Assembly (NCBI RefSeq): GCF_024166365.1
Contig: NC_064820.1
Coordinates: forward strand, 68,797,501 to 68,861,500
Direction of reading: 5' to 3'
DNA from: Elephas maximus indicus
Lineage: Eukaryota > Chordata > Mammalia > Proboscidea > Elephantidae
DNA length: 64,000 bases
Below the pieces are notes generated by a model that made no database searches, had not been told where the DNA came from, and saw nothing but the letters and a program-made list of their open reading frames with translations. A program made the position numbers and the translations under genes. Position 1 is the stretch's first letter. Each line of letters opens with the position of its first letter. Shown here piece after piece: positions 1-10,930 of the stretch.

Positions 1-923
1 GATCAAAGACCTAAACATAAAGACTAAAATGGTAAAGATCATGGAAGAAAAAATAGGGACAACCCTAGGAGCCTAATACAGGGTATAAACAGAATACAAA
101 ACATTACCAAAAATGATGAAGAGAAACCAGATAACTGGGAGCTCCTAAAAATCAAACACCTATGCTCATCTAAAGACTTCACCAAAAGAGTAAAAAGACC
201 ACCTACAGACTGGGAAAGAATTTTCAGCTGTGACATCTCAGACCAGCACCTGATCTCTAAAATCTACATGATTCTGTCAAAACTCAACCACAAAAAGACA
301 AACAACCCAATCAAGAAGTGGGCAAAGGATATGAACACACATTTCACTAAAGAAGATATTCAGGCAGCCAACAGATACATGAGAAAATGCTCTCGATCAT
401 TAGCCATTAGAGAAATGCAAATTAAAACTACGATGAGATTCCATCTCACACCAGCAAGGCTGGCATTAATCCAAAAAACACAAAATAATAAATGTTGGAG
501 AGGCTACGGAGAGATTGGAACTCTTATACACTGCTGGTGGGAATGTTAAATGGTACAACCACTTTGGAAATCCATCTGGCGTTATCTTAAACAGTTAGAA
601 ATAGAACTACCATACAACCCAGAAATCCCAGTCCTCGAAATATACCCTAGAGATACAAGAGCCTTCACACAAACAGATATATGCACACCCATGTTTATTG
701 CAGCTCTGTTTACAATAGCAAAAAGCTAGAAGCAACCAAGGTGTCCGTCAATGGATGAATGGGTAAATAAATTGTGGTATATTCACACAATGGAATACTA
801 CACATCGATAAAGAATAGTGACGAATCTGTGAAACATTTCATAACATGGAGGAACCTGGAAGGCATTATGCTGAGCGAAATTAGAAGCAAAAGGACAAAT
901 ATTGTATAAGACCACTATTATAA
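1..923 (+). pseudogene. L1 ORF2 C-terminal remnant, frameshifted
   Basis: This is the C-terminal region of L1 ORF2p (endonuclease/reverse transcriptase), downstream of the RT domain. The longest open piece is 268-549. It contains the Cys-rich segment [19 protein letters not shown], in which the second cysteine of the usual C-x3-C...H-x4-C pattern has become Tyr. It is followed at once by an in-frame TAA. A one-base deletion near position 73 ('gagcctaat' against 'gagccctaat' in the 63.4 kb copy) shifts the frame upstream, and another stop lies at 727. The normal ORF2 stop position corresponds to 921-923. The copy is dead. Confidence 0.9.
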
Positions 924-1945
924 GATCTTGAGAAATAGAAAAAATGGAGAAGAACACATACTTTTGTGGTTACGAAGGGGAGAGGGAGGGAGGGAGGGAG
1001 AGGGTTTTTTATTGATTAATCAGTAGATAAGAACTGCTTTGGGTGAAGGGAAAGACAACACTTAATACATGGAAGGTCAGCTCAATTGGACTGGAATAAA
1101 AGCAAAGAAGTTTCTGGGATAAAATGAATGCTTCAAAGGTCAGCGGAGCAGGGGCTGGGGTCTGGGGAACATGGTTTGCGGGGACTTCTAAGTCAATTGG
1201 CAAAATAATTTTATTATGAAATCATTCTGCATCCCACTTTGAAATGGGGCGTCTGGGGTCTTAAATGCTAACAAGCGGCCATCTAAGATGCATCAATTGG
1301 TCTCAACCCACCTGCAGCAAAGGAGAATGAAGAACACCAAGGTCACACGACAACTAAGAGCCCAAGAGACAGAAAGGGCCACATGAACCAGAGACCTACA
1401 TCATCCTGAGACCAGAAGAACTAGTTGGTGCCCGGCCACAATCGATGACTGCCCTGACAGGGAGCATAGCAGAGGACCCCTGAGGGAGCAGGAGATCAGT
1501 GGGAAACAGACCCGAAATTCTCATAAAAAGACCAAACTTAATGGTCTGACTTAGACTAGAGGAATCCCGGGGGCAATGCTCCCCAGACCTTCTGTTGGCA
1601 CAGGACAGGAACCATCCCCGAAGACAACTCATCAGACATGAAAGGGACTGGTCAGCGGGGGGGGGGGGGGGGGGGGGGAGAGAGATGCTGATGAAGAGTG
1701 AGCTAATTAAATCAGGTGGGCACTTGAGAGTGTGTTGGCAACTCTTGTCTGGAGGGGGGATGGGAGGATAGAGAGAGAGGGAAGTTGGCAAAATTGTCAC
1801 GAAAGGAGAGACTGAAAGGGCTGACTCAATAGGGGGAGAGCAAGTGGGAGTAGGGAGTAAGGTGTATATAAACTTATATGTGACATACTGATTGGATTTG
1901 TAAACGTTCACTTGAAGCTTAATAAAAGTTAATTAAAAAAAAAAA
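924..1945 (+). other. L1 3' UTR with polypurine tract and G22 run
   Basis: This is the noncoding 3' tail of the L1. It has a GGGAGG-type polypurine tract at about 977-1006, a typical position for the G-rich tract of mammalian L1 3' UTRs, and an uninterrupted run of 22 G at 1657-1678. The same 3' UTR occurs inverted at 22785-23788 and 41825-42847, and as a short fragment at 12966-13275. The antisense strand is open for about 170 codons (1396-1911), discussed in the findings. Confidence 0.85.
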
Positions 1946-3410
1946 TCTTTGGCAGATTCCTTGATTCTTTGGGAAGCTTATTGAAGCGATCATGGTCTGC
2001 TTCTTTATGTGATTGAACATTGACTGTTGTCTCTGAGCCATCTGTAGGTTACTATATTAATTTATGTTTGCTTACTATGTCCTAGCTTCTTTCTTTCTTT
2101 CATTTTGATATGCCCAAATAGGCTGCTTGAGTGAGCTAACTTGATTATTGGCACCTTAGAAGTTCTAACATCCTGTCACCAGATGGCTAGAGCTGTTACC
2201 AGGCATATTAGCTTAGGAGTCCATTCACTTTTCTTGCATGGATTCAGCTCAGGTGTCCAGGTAGTCAGTTACCAAGTGTGTGGTGCAGGCTCTCTCCTAC
2301 AGTCTTAGAGGAGCAGGAGTGATTGGTGTAGGTACAGGTTTCTGGTTGCAGCAGAGGGTCACTGTCTGAGCAAAGCAGCGGGCTGAAAACTGTCCCCTGA
2401 GTGTCTGTGAAGAAAGCACATGCCTGTTCCCGAGAGTGCACAGATGGGTGGGTTCTGCAGCTGGACCATGGGCACCTAATGTTTTTGGCTGTAAGGACTG
2501 GGAGGCATCACTTTTCCTTGGATCCCTGTCACTGGTGTCTAGGTAGCATGTGTGGACCCACCAGTCCTCAGGCCCCTGATGTTGGTAGGTGAGGACTCTG
2601 CTTAATAGGCAGAGCTGTGTCAAACATCAAAAACTTGCCTCTCCACTGCACAGCTGAAACAGCTGAAGTCAGATCTCAGGTATGTATGCCTTAGCAGTCT
2701 GCCAACAAGGGACTAAGCTGCTGAAATGGGCCCACCCAGGTCCATGCAGGGGTGAAAGGTATTCAAAGTCTGTGGACTGTTTGCCTGAACAGGAGCCACT
2801 TCTGCCCTTAGTTCCCAGCTTAGGGGAGCCAGCAGATTATTTTTTTCTCCCATTTGTTAATTTGTTCCTTCTCCAAGGCCAGGAAAACAGCTCAGGACGT
2901 GCAGCAGGACCTATCTCAGGCTCAGGGAAATTGACAGCCATGGAAGCCAGCTTGGGGGCATGAGGCAGATGGAGGAGGGATCAGATAAATGGGAGAGAGT
3001 TCTTTTGCAAGGGGTGCTATTTGATCCACACAGTAAATTGGATAAAAGCGCTTACCTTTTGCTGAGAGTGCTGTTCTTCACTGATTCCAGAGGCATGAGT
3101 AGACTCTGTGTGGCTCACTCTCTCTCCCTGCAGAAACCGCATCCTGAATGTTACCTCCAGGCTTGCCACGGTCGCACCAGGTGATTGTGCCTGAGGGGCG
3201 CCAGTTCCTGCTGAGTCAGGTCTGGCAATTCCTCACTGCTTCTGAATTGTTTCTCCCTCCCCCTGCTGCTCAGTCTGATTTCTTAACTTTGCCTTTGATG
3301 TTCAGGGCTCCTAGCTTGCCATGTATCTAATCAATTCACTTGTTTTTTCAGGTTTTGATGTAAGATGGATCACCAGAAGTGTCTGACTACTCCACCATGT
3401 AGGCCTCACC
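1946..3410 (-). mobile_element. L1 LINE, 5' UTR and start of ORF1 (older subfamily)
   Basis: Read on the minus strand this matches the 5' UTR and first ORF1 codons of the full-length copy at 48350-49712. The 5' end is at about 3410, where the usual L1 head motif CCATCTTG (YY1-like, reversed) has decayed to 'ccatgtag' at 3395-3402. The 3' side is interrupted at ORF1 by the poly-A of the preceding L1, so the rest presumably lies left of the window. It lacks the 209-bp tandem units seen in the younger copies. Confidence 0.85.
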
Positions 3411-4035
3411 TTTCAGGATAGGTCTTGAAGTGTTCTTTTTGACAGTTGAAATGCAATGCTGTTTCTTCTTCAGTTTGTCATTCCTGGTAGTAGACCATAC
3501 GATTATCTGATTCAAAATGGTCCATACCCCTCCATTTCAGCTCACTAATGCCTAGGGTATTGATCTTTATGTAGTACAGCTCATTTTTGACAACCTCCAA
3601 GATTCATACTTTGTACATTCCGTGTTCCAATTATTAATGGATTTTTCAGCTGTGTCTTCTCATTTTGAGTTGTGCCACATCAGCAAATGAAGATCCTGAA
3701 AGCTTTACTCCATCCATTTCATTAAGGTTGACTCTATTTTGAGGAGGCAGCTCTTCTCCAGTCCTATTTTGAGTGTCTTACAACCTGAGGGGCTCATCTT
3801 CCAGCACTATACCAATGTTCCACCACTATTCATAAGGTTTTCACTGGCCAATTTTTTTCAAAAGTAGACTACCAGGTCCTTCTTTGTCATCTGTCTTAGT
3901 CTGAAAGCTCCGCTGAAACCTGTCCACCGTGAATGACTCTGTTGATATTTGAAGTAACGGTGACACAGCTTCCAGTATCACAGCAACACACAACCCACCA
4001 AACTGACAGACAGTGGAATCTTAGAGATTACATCC
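3411..4035 (-). mobile_element. RTE/BovB-like LINE fragment
   Basis: The reverse complement of 3440-3610 aligns with 9830-9970 of the RTE copy described below; shared landmarks include 'cagtttgtcattcctgg' and 'taatgcctagg'. It therefore comes from the RTE reverse-transcriptase ORF and the sequence upstream of it. Stops and indels make it noncoding. The L1 at 1946-3410 appears to have inserted into it. Confidence 0.75.
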
Positions 4036-4097
4036 TAGGAAACCCTATGAGGCAGTGCTACTGTGTCACATAACACAAGGGCACATTATCCAATAGA

Positions 4098-4434
4098 CAA
4101 GGTAAGCATGGTGCTTACCTTGCATACCAGATCATCTGTAGTGAACATTTTCACAGTTTTTCACCGCATCAAAGATTCTGCTTATTGGTATGGCTGGCCT
4201 CTGTCTCCATCCCAACCCCACAGCACCTTCCTACAGAATCAAAGCCTCTTTTCAAATTTACAGTCCCTGACAGGGGCAGATGACCCACTGAGAAAAGTAA
4301 GCATGGGCTTACTTATGCTTAATTGCTAATCTCTAGTGTACAATTTCACATGGGTTTCATCAAATATGTAGTGACATTCACATGAAATTGTGCACTACAG
4401 ATTAGTAAGTAAACTCATGTAAGCCTGTGCTTAC
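4098..4434. repeat. Inverted-repeat block with three copies of a GTAAGC-headed module
   Basis: A perfect 11+3+11 hairpin lies at 4098-4122 ('caaggtaagca' / 'tgcttaccttg'). Two imperfect 56-bp arms at 4297-4352 and 4379-4434 are inverted around a 26-bp spacer, with about 44 of 56 positions matching by eye. The hairpin start and the following 'atctgtagtg...ttcac' stretch (4102-4156) is a third, direct copy of the same module. No ORF or known family is recognised. It could be a MITE-like element. Confidence 0.6.
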
Positions 4435-4825
4435 GTTCCTTACTGGGTAATCCACCCCTGCACAAGGAACTGAATTCATCCAACAACCTAAATGATCAAA
4501 GAAATGGATTCTGCCCTTGACCCTGCGAACACCTTGATTTTAGCCTGGTGTGACTATATCAGACAAGGAGACAGGGGAATAAATATCTTAATCTCTTGAA
4601 GCCAGTGTCACCCAGAACTCAACCAGAAGACAGAATACAGAGAGTCCTGATAATAATCTGTAGAAGTTAGCTTTGCAGGGTACAGAACCCTAGAGAGAAT
4701 AGCAGAGAATGAATTCAGGTGTGGTGTAGTGGCAAATACAGAATAACCAAAACACTAGGATTTCAGAGAATGAACCAATAGTTGGTAATAGGTACCTGGT
4801 CTGTGACCTTATATAGTACAGTGCT
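4435..4825. other. Unassigned AT-rich sequence
   Basis: No convincing ORF, repeat edge or splice-bounded exon was recognised here. It is compositionally like old intergenic or intronic DNA. Confidence 0.4.
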
Positions 4826-5040
4826 TTGGCACACTCTCTCACACCTTGCCCTATTTTCTTTACTTCCTAGTATATCACTCTGCAATTTCTTACTTGCTTG
4901 TTATTATCTATCATCTCTCCATTGGAATGTATGCTCTATGAGAGTAAGGGACTTTGTCTACCTTATTTACTACTGTGTCTCTAGACCCAGAATAATTTCT
5001 GGCACATAGGAAGTTTTCAATAGGTATTTGTTTAAAGATT
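4826..5040 (+). mobile_element. L2 LINE 3' fragment
   Basis: The stretch 'tgagagtaagggactttgtc ... ctggcacataggaag ... caataggtatttg' has the order and spacing of the L2 3' end (gagggcagggactttgtct ... cctggcacatagtaggtgct ... aataaatatttg). It is strongly diverged, so only the 3' end is clear. Confidence 0.7.
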
Positions 5041-5664
5041 TTATGCTGAGCTACTAGTTTAAATGGCTTCTGTTTTCAATCTGAACTTCATAGAATAAGG
5101 AAACTTCAAAGTTCCTAATGGAAAATTATACACAGCTAGATTAAAAACTTGCCAAATAAGTAGTTAATGGGAGCAAAAGTTAAAATGGATTAGAACAAAA
5201 CACACAAAGGACCAAACTCCTGGGTCAATGTTTGCCTAGAAACAGGTCTGGGGTTAAGCCAAGCAAAGTCACTATAATAATGTTTAGTAAAAAAGATTGA
5301 ATTAACACTAGGGAACCATTCAGTTAACTCCCAAAAGAATCCTCATTCTCAACTAGTACCAGGAGCCAGAAAGCCACAACAGGAATAAATTTCCAAACAG
5401 CCGTTTGAAGTGAGAACTGCCAAAGAATAGCAGTGAAGAATGAAGTCTCACAGCTCTTCAGACAGAATCTGCTTTGGCCAGCTGAATTAATGTCAAATGA
5501 AATAAAAACCTAGGCAGTCACTTATACAGCACAGGAAGGAATAATGAGCTCTCTTTCTCCTTTTTCTGAAGGTACCTAGACATTAAATAGCTTATAAAAT
5601 TATAGGATTTTAATATACTCAACATAAAAATGGTCAGAATGAAAAGTCCATCATTTTGTTTAGC
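5041..5664. other. Unassigned sequence
   Basis: AT-rich, with no ORF above about 60 codons and no repeat family that I recognise. Confidence 0.35.
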
Positions 5665-6060
5665 AAAAAATGGTAATTATTTATTCATTTAATATTTAGT
5701 GAGCACTTACTATGTGCCACTAACTGTGTCACTAAACAAAGATGAGTGAAGTATAATCCCTGCCCTCTGGTGGATTAAAATCACGTGGGAAAAAGGAAAT
5801 GAAAGCTAATATTTAGTTACATGAACAGGGCTATAAAAGAAGTACAAACAAGACATGATGAAAACACAGAAAAAGGAATTCTAGGATCCGCCTGGAGACA
5901 TGAAGGAAGACCTCGCAGAGGGGATGGCAGCAGATGGCATTTAAACTGAGTCTTAAAGGATTATAGAAACTGAACAAGAGGGTGTGGCAATAGGGGAGGC
6001 ATGACAGACACTCAGTAACACTGTCAGTATTTGCACTTGTGTTTATGATCATCTTGCTGC
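5665..6060 (-). mobile_element. L2 LINE fragment, inverted
   Basis: It begins with the reversed L2 tail ('ttatttattcatttaatatt', 'gcacttactatgtgcca', 'aatccctgccctctggtgg'). It continues into the usual 'ggagacatgaaggaagacct' stretch of the L2 body. Diverged and noncoding. Confidence 0.75.
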
Positions 6061-6236
6061 CAGCAGCTATTTTATTTGTGATGTACTAAGGAGAAAAAGA
6101 CAGAGGGGGAATAGGTTCATAAATAATGCAGCCATGCCACATGAAAGCTAGATGACCAAAGAGTGAGCTATTTGAAATACAGTTTCACAATACTTCAAAT
6201 AGAGAAGGGTAGCAGGAGAATAAAGTCATCGCACAT

Positions 6237-6650
6237 TGTCTTAGTTATCTAGTGGTGCTATGACAGAAATACCACAAGTGGATGGTTGTAACAAATTTAT
6301 TTTCTCACCATTTAGGAGGCCAGAAGTCTGAATTCAGGGTGCCAGCTGTAGGGCAAAGCTTTCTCTCTCTGTTAGCTCTGGAGGAAGGTCTTGGCTCTTC
6401 AGCTTGTTTCCGGGTTCCTTTGGAGATCTCCATGTGGCTTGGCATCAATATTTCTCCATCTCTGTTTGCTTGATTGCTTGTTTAATCTCTTTTATATCTC
6501 AAAAGCAATTGACTGAAGACACACCCTAAGCTAACCCTGCCCATTAACATAACAAAGACAACCCATTCCCAAATGGGATTATAACCACAGGCATAGAGGT
6601 TAGAATTTACAACACGTATTTTTGGGAAATACAATTCAATCCATAATACA
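6237..6650 (-). mobile_element. Solo LTR, MaLR/ERVL-type (family X, copy 1)
   Basis: It opens with 'tgtcttagttatctagtg' and closes with 'attcaatccataataca', the same ends as the copy at 10429-10930. It is the reverse complement of the copy at 18358-18849, which carries an AATAAA in sense. It is therefore an LTR lying in minus orientation. The TG...CA ends fit. The target-site duplication is not readable. Assignment to the MaLR/ERVL type is inference. Confidence 0.65.
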
Positions 6651-6900
6651 TATCATATGGCAAAATATGCATTTGAATGTCAAATGAAGCTACGCCATAG
6701 AGATCAGAACCATGTTCATATTGCAAGTAATAATTCCATTTTAGCAACAACTTCTGCCACACTGAATTAATGTTCTTAATTCGATCTCATCCAGTGTCAT
6801 GGTATTAAATACCATCTATAGGCTGATATCTCCGGAACTTTTATTACTACTCTAAATTTCTCCTCTGATGTCCTCTTTTGTGTATACCTAACAGGCACCT

Positions 6901-6965
6901 GGAATCCTGATGGTGCAATGGTTAAGCTCTTGGCTGCTAACTGATAGGTTGATGGAGCCACCAGG
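6901..6965 (+). mobile_element. AfroSINE 5' fragment
   Basis: 'cctgatggtgcaatggttaa' followed by 'ttggctgctaactgataggtt' is the tRNA-derived head of the AfroSINE, including the A-box region. It ends after about 65 bases and runs into a short CA-rich repeat at 6975-6997. Confidence 0.75.
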
Positions 6966-7009
6966 GCTCCTTTACACACACACAAACACGCACACACCCT
7001 TGTGTAATC

Positions 7010-7405
7010 TGCTCCCTCCTGTCTCTCATATTTAGCTCTCTGACCTTATGTTCTACTAGTCCCGCTCTCAGTGACTATGCTCCAGTGCTTCAGCCACACT
7101 GGCCTCCTTGATGTTTCTCAACCATGCCACGCAGCCTCCTGCCTCAATGCTTATTGTTCTCTCTGATACTTTCCTCATGTTCTTTAAGTCTCAAAGAGAT
7201 CTTCTCTGGTCTTTTAATCTAAAATTTAAATACCCTCCACTCCCTAACCCTTCTCAGATTTATTTTTTGTATAACTCTTGACTTACCACATAATTTTACC
7301 TAGTTTATGTATTTCTTGTCTGTCTACCCTGACCATGAGGCAGAGATTTTTGTCTGTTTCATTCACTGCTGTACCTTCAGTACCTAGAACAGTGCCTGGC
7401 ATACA
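7010..7405 (+). mobile_element. L2 LINE 3' fragment
   Basis: It contains 'cagagatttttgtctgtttc', 'cactgctgtaccttcagtac' and 'agaacagtgcctggcat', the classic L2 3' end. It ends in an A17 run at about 7406-7422. Confidence 0.8.
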
Positions 7406-8400
7406 AAAAAAAAAAAAAAAAGCTGCTAAAAGTACAGTATTTAATTTTTTTCATGTAGTTTCTCATTACACACTAGCATGTAAGCCATGCTATTATAATA
7501 AAAAAAATTTTATTTTATAATAAAAATTATAATACATTTCCAGAATTCATTCAACAAATATTTCTTGAGTATTCAAACCAGGAGAGGGCAGCAATGCCTC
7601 ATGATCCCAGCAACCAGCCACAATGCTGGGTCAGCAATTCAGAGGGGCAACCAATGGCAGATCAGGCAGGCTGGGCTCACCCAGAGTCTGAGCTGAAGAG
7701 GGTGAGGCCAGACAGCTGGTTAGGACTAATGTCCTCACCAAGAAGCAGGCAGAGAAGACAAGGATTATCCAGGAGTGTGAAAGCCAGACTGAGAAGTCCA
7801 TGGAATGAATAGCATAGTTGTTAGGGAGCCTAATCATGGTGCCAAAGAATTTTAAAATTGTAATTTCTTCAGTTTTTCTACTTATTCGTGTATTCAACCC
7901 CATTTCCCACATTTATCACACCAAAAGTACACAGCAGAAATAAGAAAGACATATATACCTGGAAAAAAAGTCAGAGGGTATAAGGGTAGCTCAAAATGTG
8001 AATGGTATGCTAATAGCCTAGAGAGCAGTCACAGATTGGAAAGCTCAGTTTCAAATCATACCTAGTGTCAATGTCCAGTTATGATTCAAGGTTTCCAAAT
8101 AGCTCTGGATTAGGATTTAGCACTGTCCAGCTTAATAGTCACCAAGTTGGATGAAGACATGGAAAGCGCCTTACAATATTTCATATAGAAGTAGAATTTG
8201 GTAGCTAGTACTCCAAATAATAGATGCAATATTTTAAAAAATATAAAACCAGTATGATGGTTACCAGCTAGATTACCAGTTATATATAGACATGTTTTTT
8301 GAGCTCCAGATCCACATTTATACCTGCCTACATGACTCCTCTTCTTGGATGTCTTCGGGGGCCTCAAGTTTAATAGATTGAAAACTTAATTCTTGATTTT
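7406..8400. other. A-run then unassigned sequence
   Basis: A poly-A run is followed by AT-rich DNA. The region 7590-7820 is richer in GC and could be an old LTR or DNA-transposon piece, but I cannot name it. No supported gene. Confidence 0.35.
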
Positions 8401-9046
8401 TGTGATGGTTAAGATATTTGTCAACTTGTCTAGGCCATGATTCTCGGTGGTTTGGCAGTTATGAAGTGGTATAGTTTGACGGTTATGAAATGATGTATTT
8501 TGGTTTTGCAATGAAGTAGTTATCTTCCATTTTGTGATGTATTGTAATCATCTCCATGATGTGATCTGATGTGATCAGCCAATCAGTTGTAAGGGGCGTT
8601 TCCTTGGGGGTGTGGCCAGAATACAATATACATGGATGTTCTGGGAAAGCTCATTGGCTTTTGCTCTCTCTGGATCCTGCATCTAGCTTGTCATCATCTG
8701 ACCTCTGGTTTTTGGGACTTGAGCCAGTGGCCTGCCATTCTGCCAGTGGATCTTGGGATTCATTAGCCTCCACACCCTGTAAGCCAGCATCCTGCCATCT
8801 GACTTTCAAATATTGGGTTTGACAGCCCCTCCCACTTGCTACGTGAGTCCCGAGAAGCCTCCAGCCTGATGCTTGACCCACAGATTTGGGGCTGCCAGCC
8901 TCTACAATCACGTGAGCCATTTCCTTGAGATAGATCTTTCTATATATATACATATGTGTGTGTATGTATATATAGACATATACATACACACACACACATA
9001 TATACTTCACTAGTTTTGCTTCCCTACAGAACCCAGCCTAAGACAA
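8401..9046 (+). mobile_element. Solo LTR, ERVL/MLT2-like (family Y, copy 1)
   Basis: It begins 'tgtgatggttaagatatttg' with 'caacttg' soon after and ends '...cccagcctaagaca'. The copies at 19685-20268 (same strand) and 11821-12410 (opposite strand) share both ends and the internal 'ccaatcagtt...gtttccttggg' segment. The start resembles ERVL (MLT2-type) LTRs. A TA/TG simple repeat has expanded near its 3' end. Confidence 0.7.
8938..9004. repeat. Palindromic TA/TG-CA microsatellite
   Basis: An alternating purine-pyrimidine tract rich in TATA and GTGT is followed by its near-complement (CACACA then TATA), so it can fold back on itself. It lies in the 3' part of the LTR. Confidence 0.85.
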
Positions 9047-9119
9047 CCTTCTTTTCCAAAAGACATTTCTCTTCCAGTGCTTTCTATTTAATTTGAATGC
9101 GACAACCATCTATCCAATT

Positions 9120-9812
9120 ATGCGAACCAGAAACAAAGCACAGTCATCCTAGGCACCAACTTCCCCTGTGACCTGCACCACTATATCCAATGCTACATTG
9201 GATTATGTCAAGTTCAGCTCTTTAAGAACTCTGAAATGTGAAAGTTACTCCATTTCTGCTGCATTCCCCATATTTCTCTTTGTGACTACTGCAGTAGCCT
9301 TCTAACTGGTCTTTAAGATCTAAACTCCTTCCAATTCCCTCTCCACATTGCTGCCAGTGTGATATTTCCAAAAGACAGATCTGAACAATTTGCCCAGTTG
9401 TTTGAACCCTTCAATAGCTTCTCACTACTTTTGGGATAAAGAACAAAATATTTACCTTGACCAGTGAAGTCCTCCATCAATTTCCATTATACTCTGACTC
9501 ACTGGCTGTGCACCAGCCACAGCAACTTTAGTTTCTTGAACTCATGATTCATGGTTTAACCCCAGAACATTTGCACAGGTTCTTTGCTTTCCCTAGAATG
9601 CTTTTAATCTTTCATTTCACCAACTTGCCTATTGTTTTTAACTCAGATCTATTTGATAACACTTCCTCAGATAATCCTACCCTGAGCTCACAGAATTTGT
9701 CAAATCTTCCTAGTATATTCTCTCATACTACCTTGTGCCTTACTTTTATAGCATTTATTATTTAAACATTACTTTTGTCTGATTATTTTACTGTCTTCTA
9801 CACTAGCCTGAA
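9120..9812 (+). mobile_element. L2 LINE, interrupted 5' part
   Basis: It has typical L2 body phrases: 'ctgccagtgtgatatttcca', 'aacccttcaatagcttctca' and 'cagaacatttgcacaggttc'. It stops at 'cactagcctgaa' (9801-9812), which recurs as 'cactaggctgaa' at 11162-11173, where the L2 tail resumes. The intervening DNA is an RTE insertion. Confidence 0.8.
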
Positions 9813-10428
9813 TCTAGGAAAACTGGAAATCATCAAAAATGAAATGGAACACATAAACATCAATATCCTAGGCATTAGGGAGCTGTGATAGACTGGTACT
9901 GGCCATTCTGAATCAGACAATCATATGGTGTACTGTGCCAGGAATGACAAATTGAAGAATGGCACTGCATTCAGCATGGATTGCACCTCAACAGAAAGAA
10001 TACAAAAATCCTCACAACTGGACCAATAAGCAACATCATGATAAATGGAGAAAAGATTGAAGTTATCAAGGATTTCATTTTACTTTGATCCACAAGCAAC
10101 ACTCATGGAAGCAGCAGTCAGGAAATCAAGTGACATATTGCATTGGGCAAATCTGCTGCAAAAGACCTCTTCAAAGTGTTAAAAAGCAAAGATGTCACTT
10201 TAAGGACTAAGGTACACCTGACCCAAGCCATGGTGTTTTCCATGGCTTCATCTGGATGCAAAACCTGGACAGTTAATAAGGAAGACTGAAGAATTGGTGC
10301 CTTTGCATTATAGTGTTGGTGAAGAATAATGAATATACCATTGACTGCCAAAAGAATGAAAAAATGTTTGCAAGAAGTACAGCCAGAATGCTGCTTAGAA
10401 GTGAGGATGGTAAGACTTCGTTATACAT
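9813..10428 (+). mobile_element. RTE/BovB-like LINE, 5' segment of an interrupted copy
   Basis: Homologous to 29491-30130 (inverted) and 3411-4035 (inverted). It derives from the end of the RTE reverse-transcriptase ORF ('agtcaggaaatcaagtgaca', 'accattgactgccaaaagaa'), with many stops. It sits between near-identical 12-bp copies of its L2 target and is itself split at 10428 by an LTR. The remainder is at 10931-11161. Confidence 0.85.
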
Positions 10429-10930
10429 TGTCTTAGTTATCTAGTGCTGCTATAACAGAAATAACACAAGTGGATGGCTTTAACAAAGAGAATTTTATTC
10501 TCTCAGTCTAGAAGGCTAAAAGTCCAAATTCAGGGTGCGAGCTCTAGGGGAAGGCTTTCTCTACAGCTCTGTCACCAATCTTTCCCTGGTATAGGAGTGT
10601 CTCAGTGCAGGGATGCTGGGTCCAAAGGACATATGTGCTCCTGGCTCTCCTTTCTTGCTGGTAATGAGGTCCCCATGTCTCTCTGCTCTATCTGTCTTAT
10701 ATCTCAAAAGAGATTGATTTAAGGCACAATCTAATCTTTCTAGATTGAATCCTCCCATTAACATAACTGCCAGTAATCCTACCTCATTATCATCATAGAG
10801 GTAGAATTTACAACACGTAGGAAAATCACATCAGATGACAAAATGGTGGACAGCCACACAATATTGGGAATCATGGACTAGCCAAGTTGACACATATTTT
10901 TTTAGGTGGGACACAATTCAATCCATAACA
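10429..10930 (-). mobile_element. Solo LTR family X, copy 2, inserted in RTE
   Basis: Same 'tgtcttagttatctagtgct' start and 'attcaatccataaca' end as the 6237 copy. RTE sequence is continuous on both sides, so this LTR inserted after the RTE did. Minus orientation, judged from the AATAAA-bearing copy at 18358. Confidence 0.75.

Larger units (their letters stand above)
1..1945 (+). mobile_element. L1 LINE, 3' part (ORF2 C-terminus, 3' UTR, poly-A)
   Basis: The sequence is nearly identical to the L1 copy at 63397-64000 over their shared part and continues through the end of ORF2 and a roughly 1 kb 3' UTR. It ends in AATAAA (1921-1926) and an A-run (1935-1945). It enters from outside the window, so its 5' extent is unknown. 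The poly-A directly abuts an oppositely oriented L1 5' region, which suggests insertion into that older L1. Confidence 0.95.
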
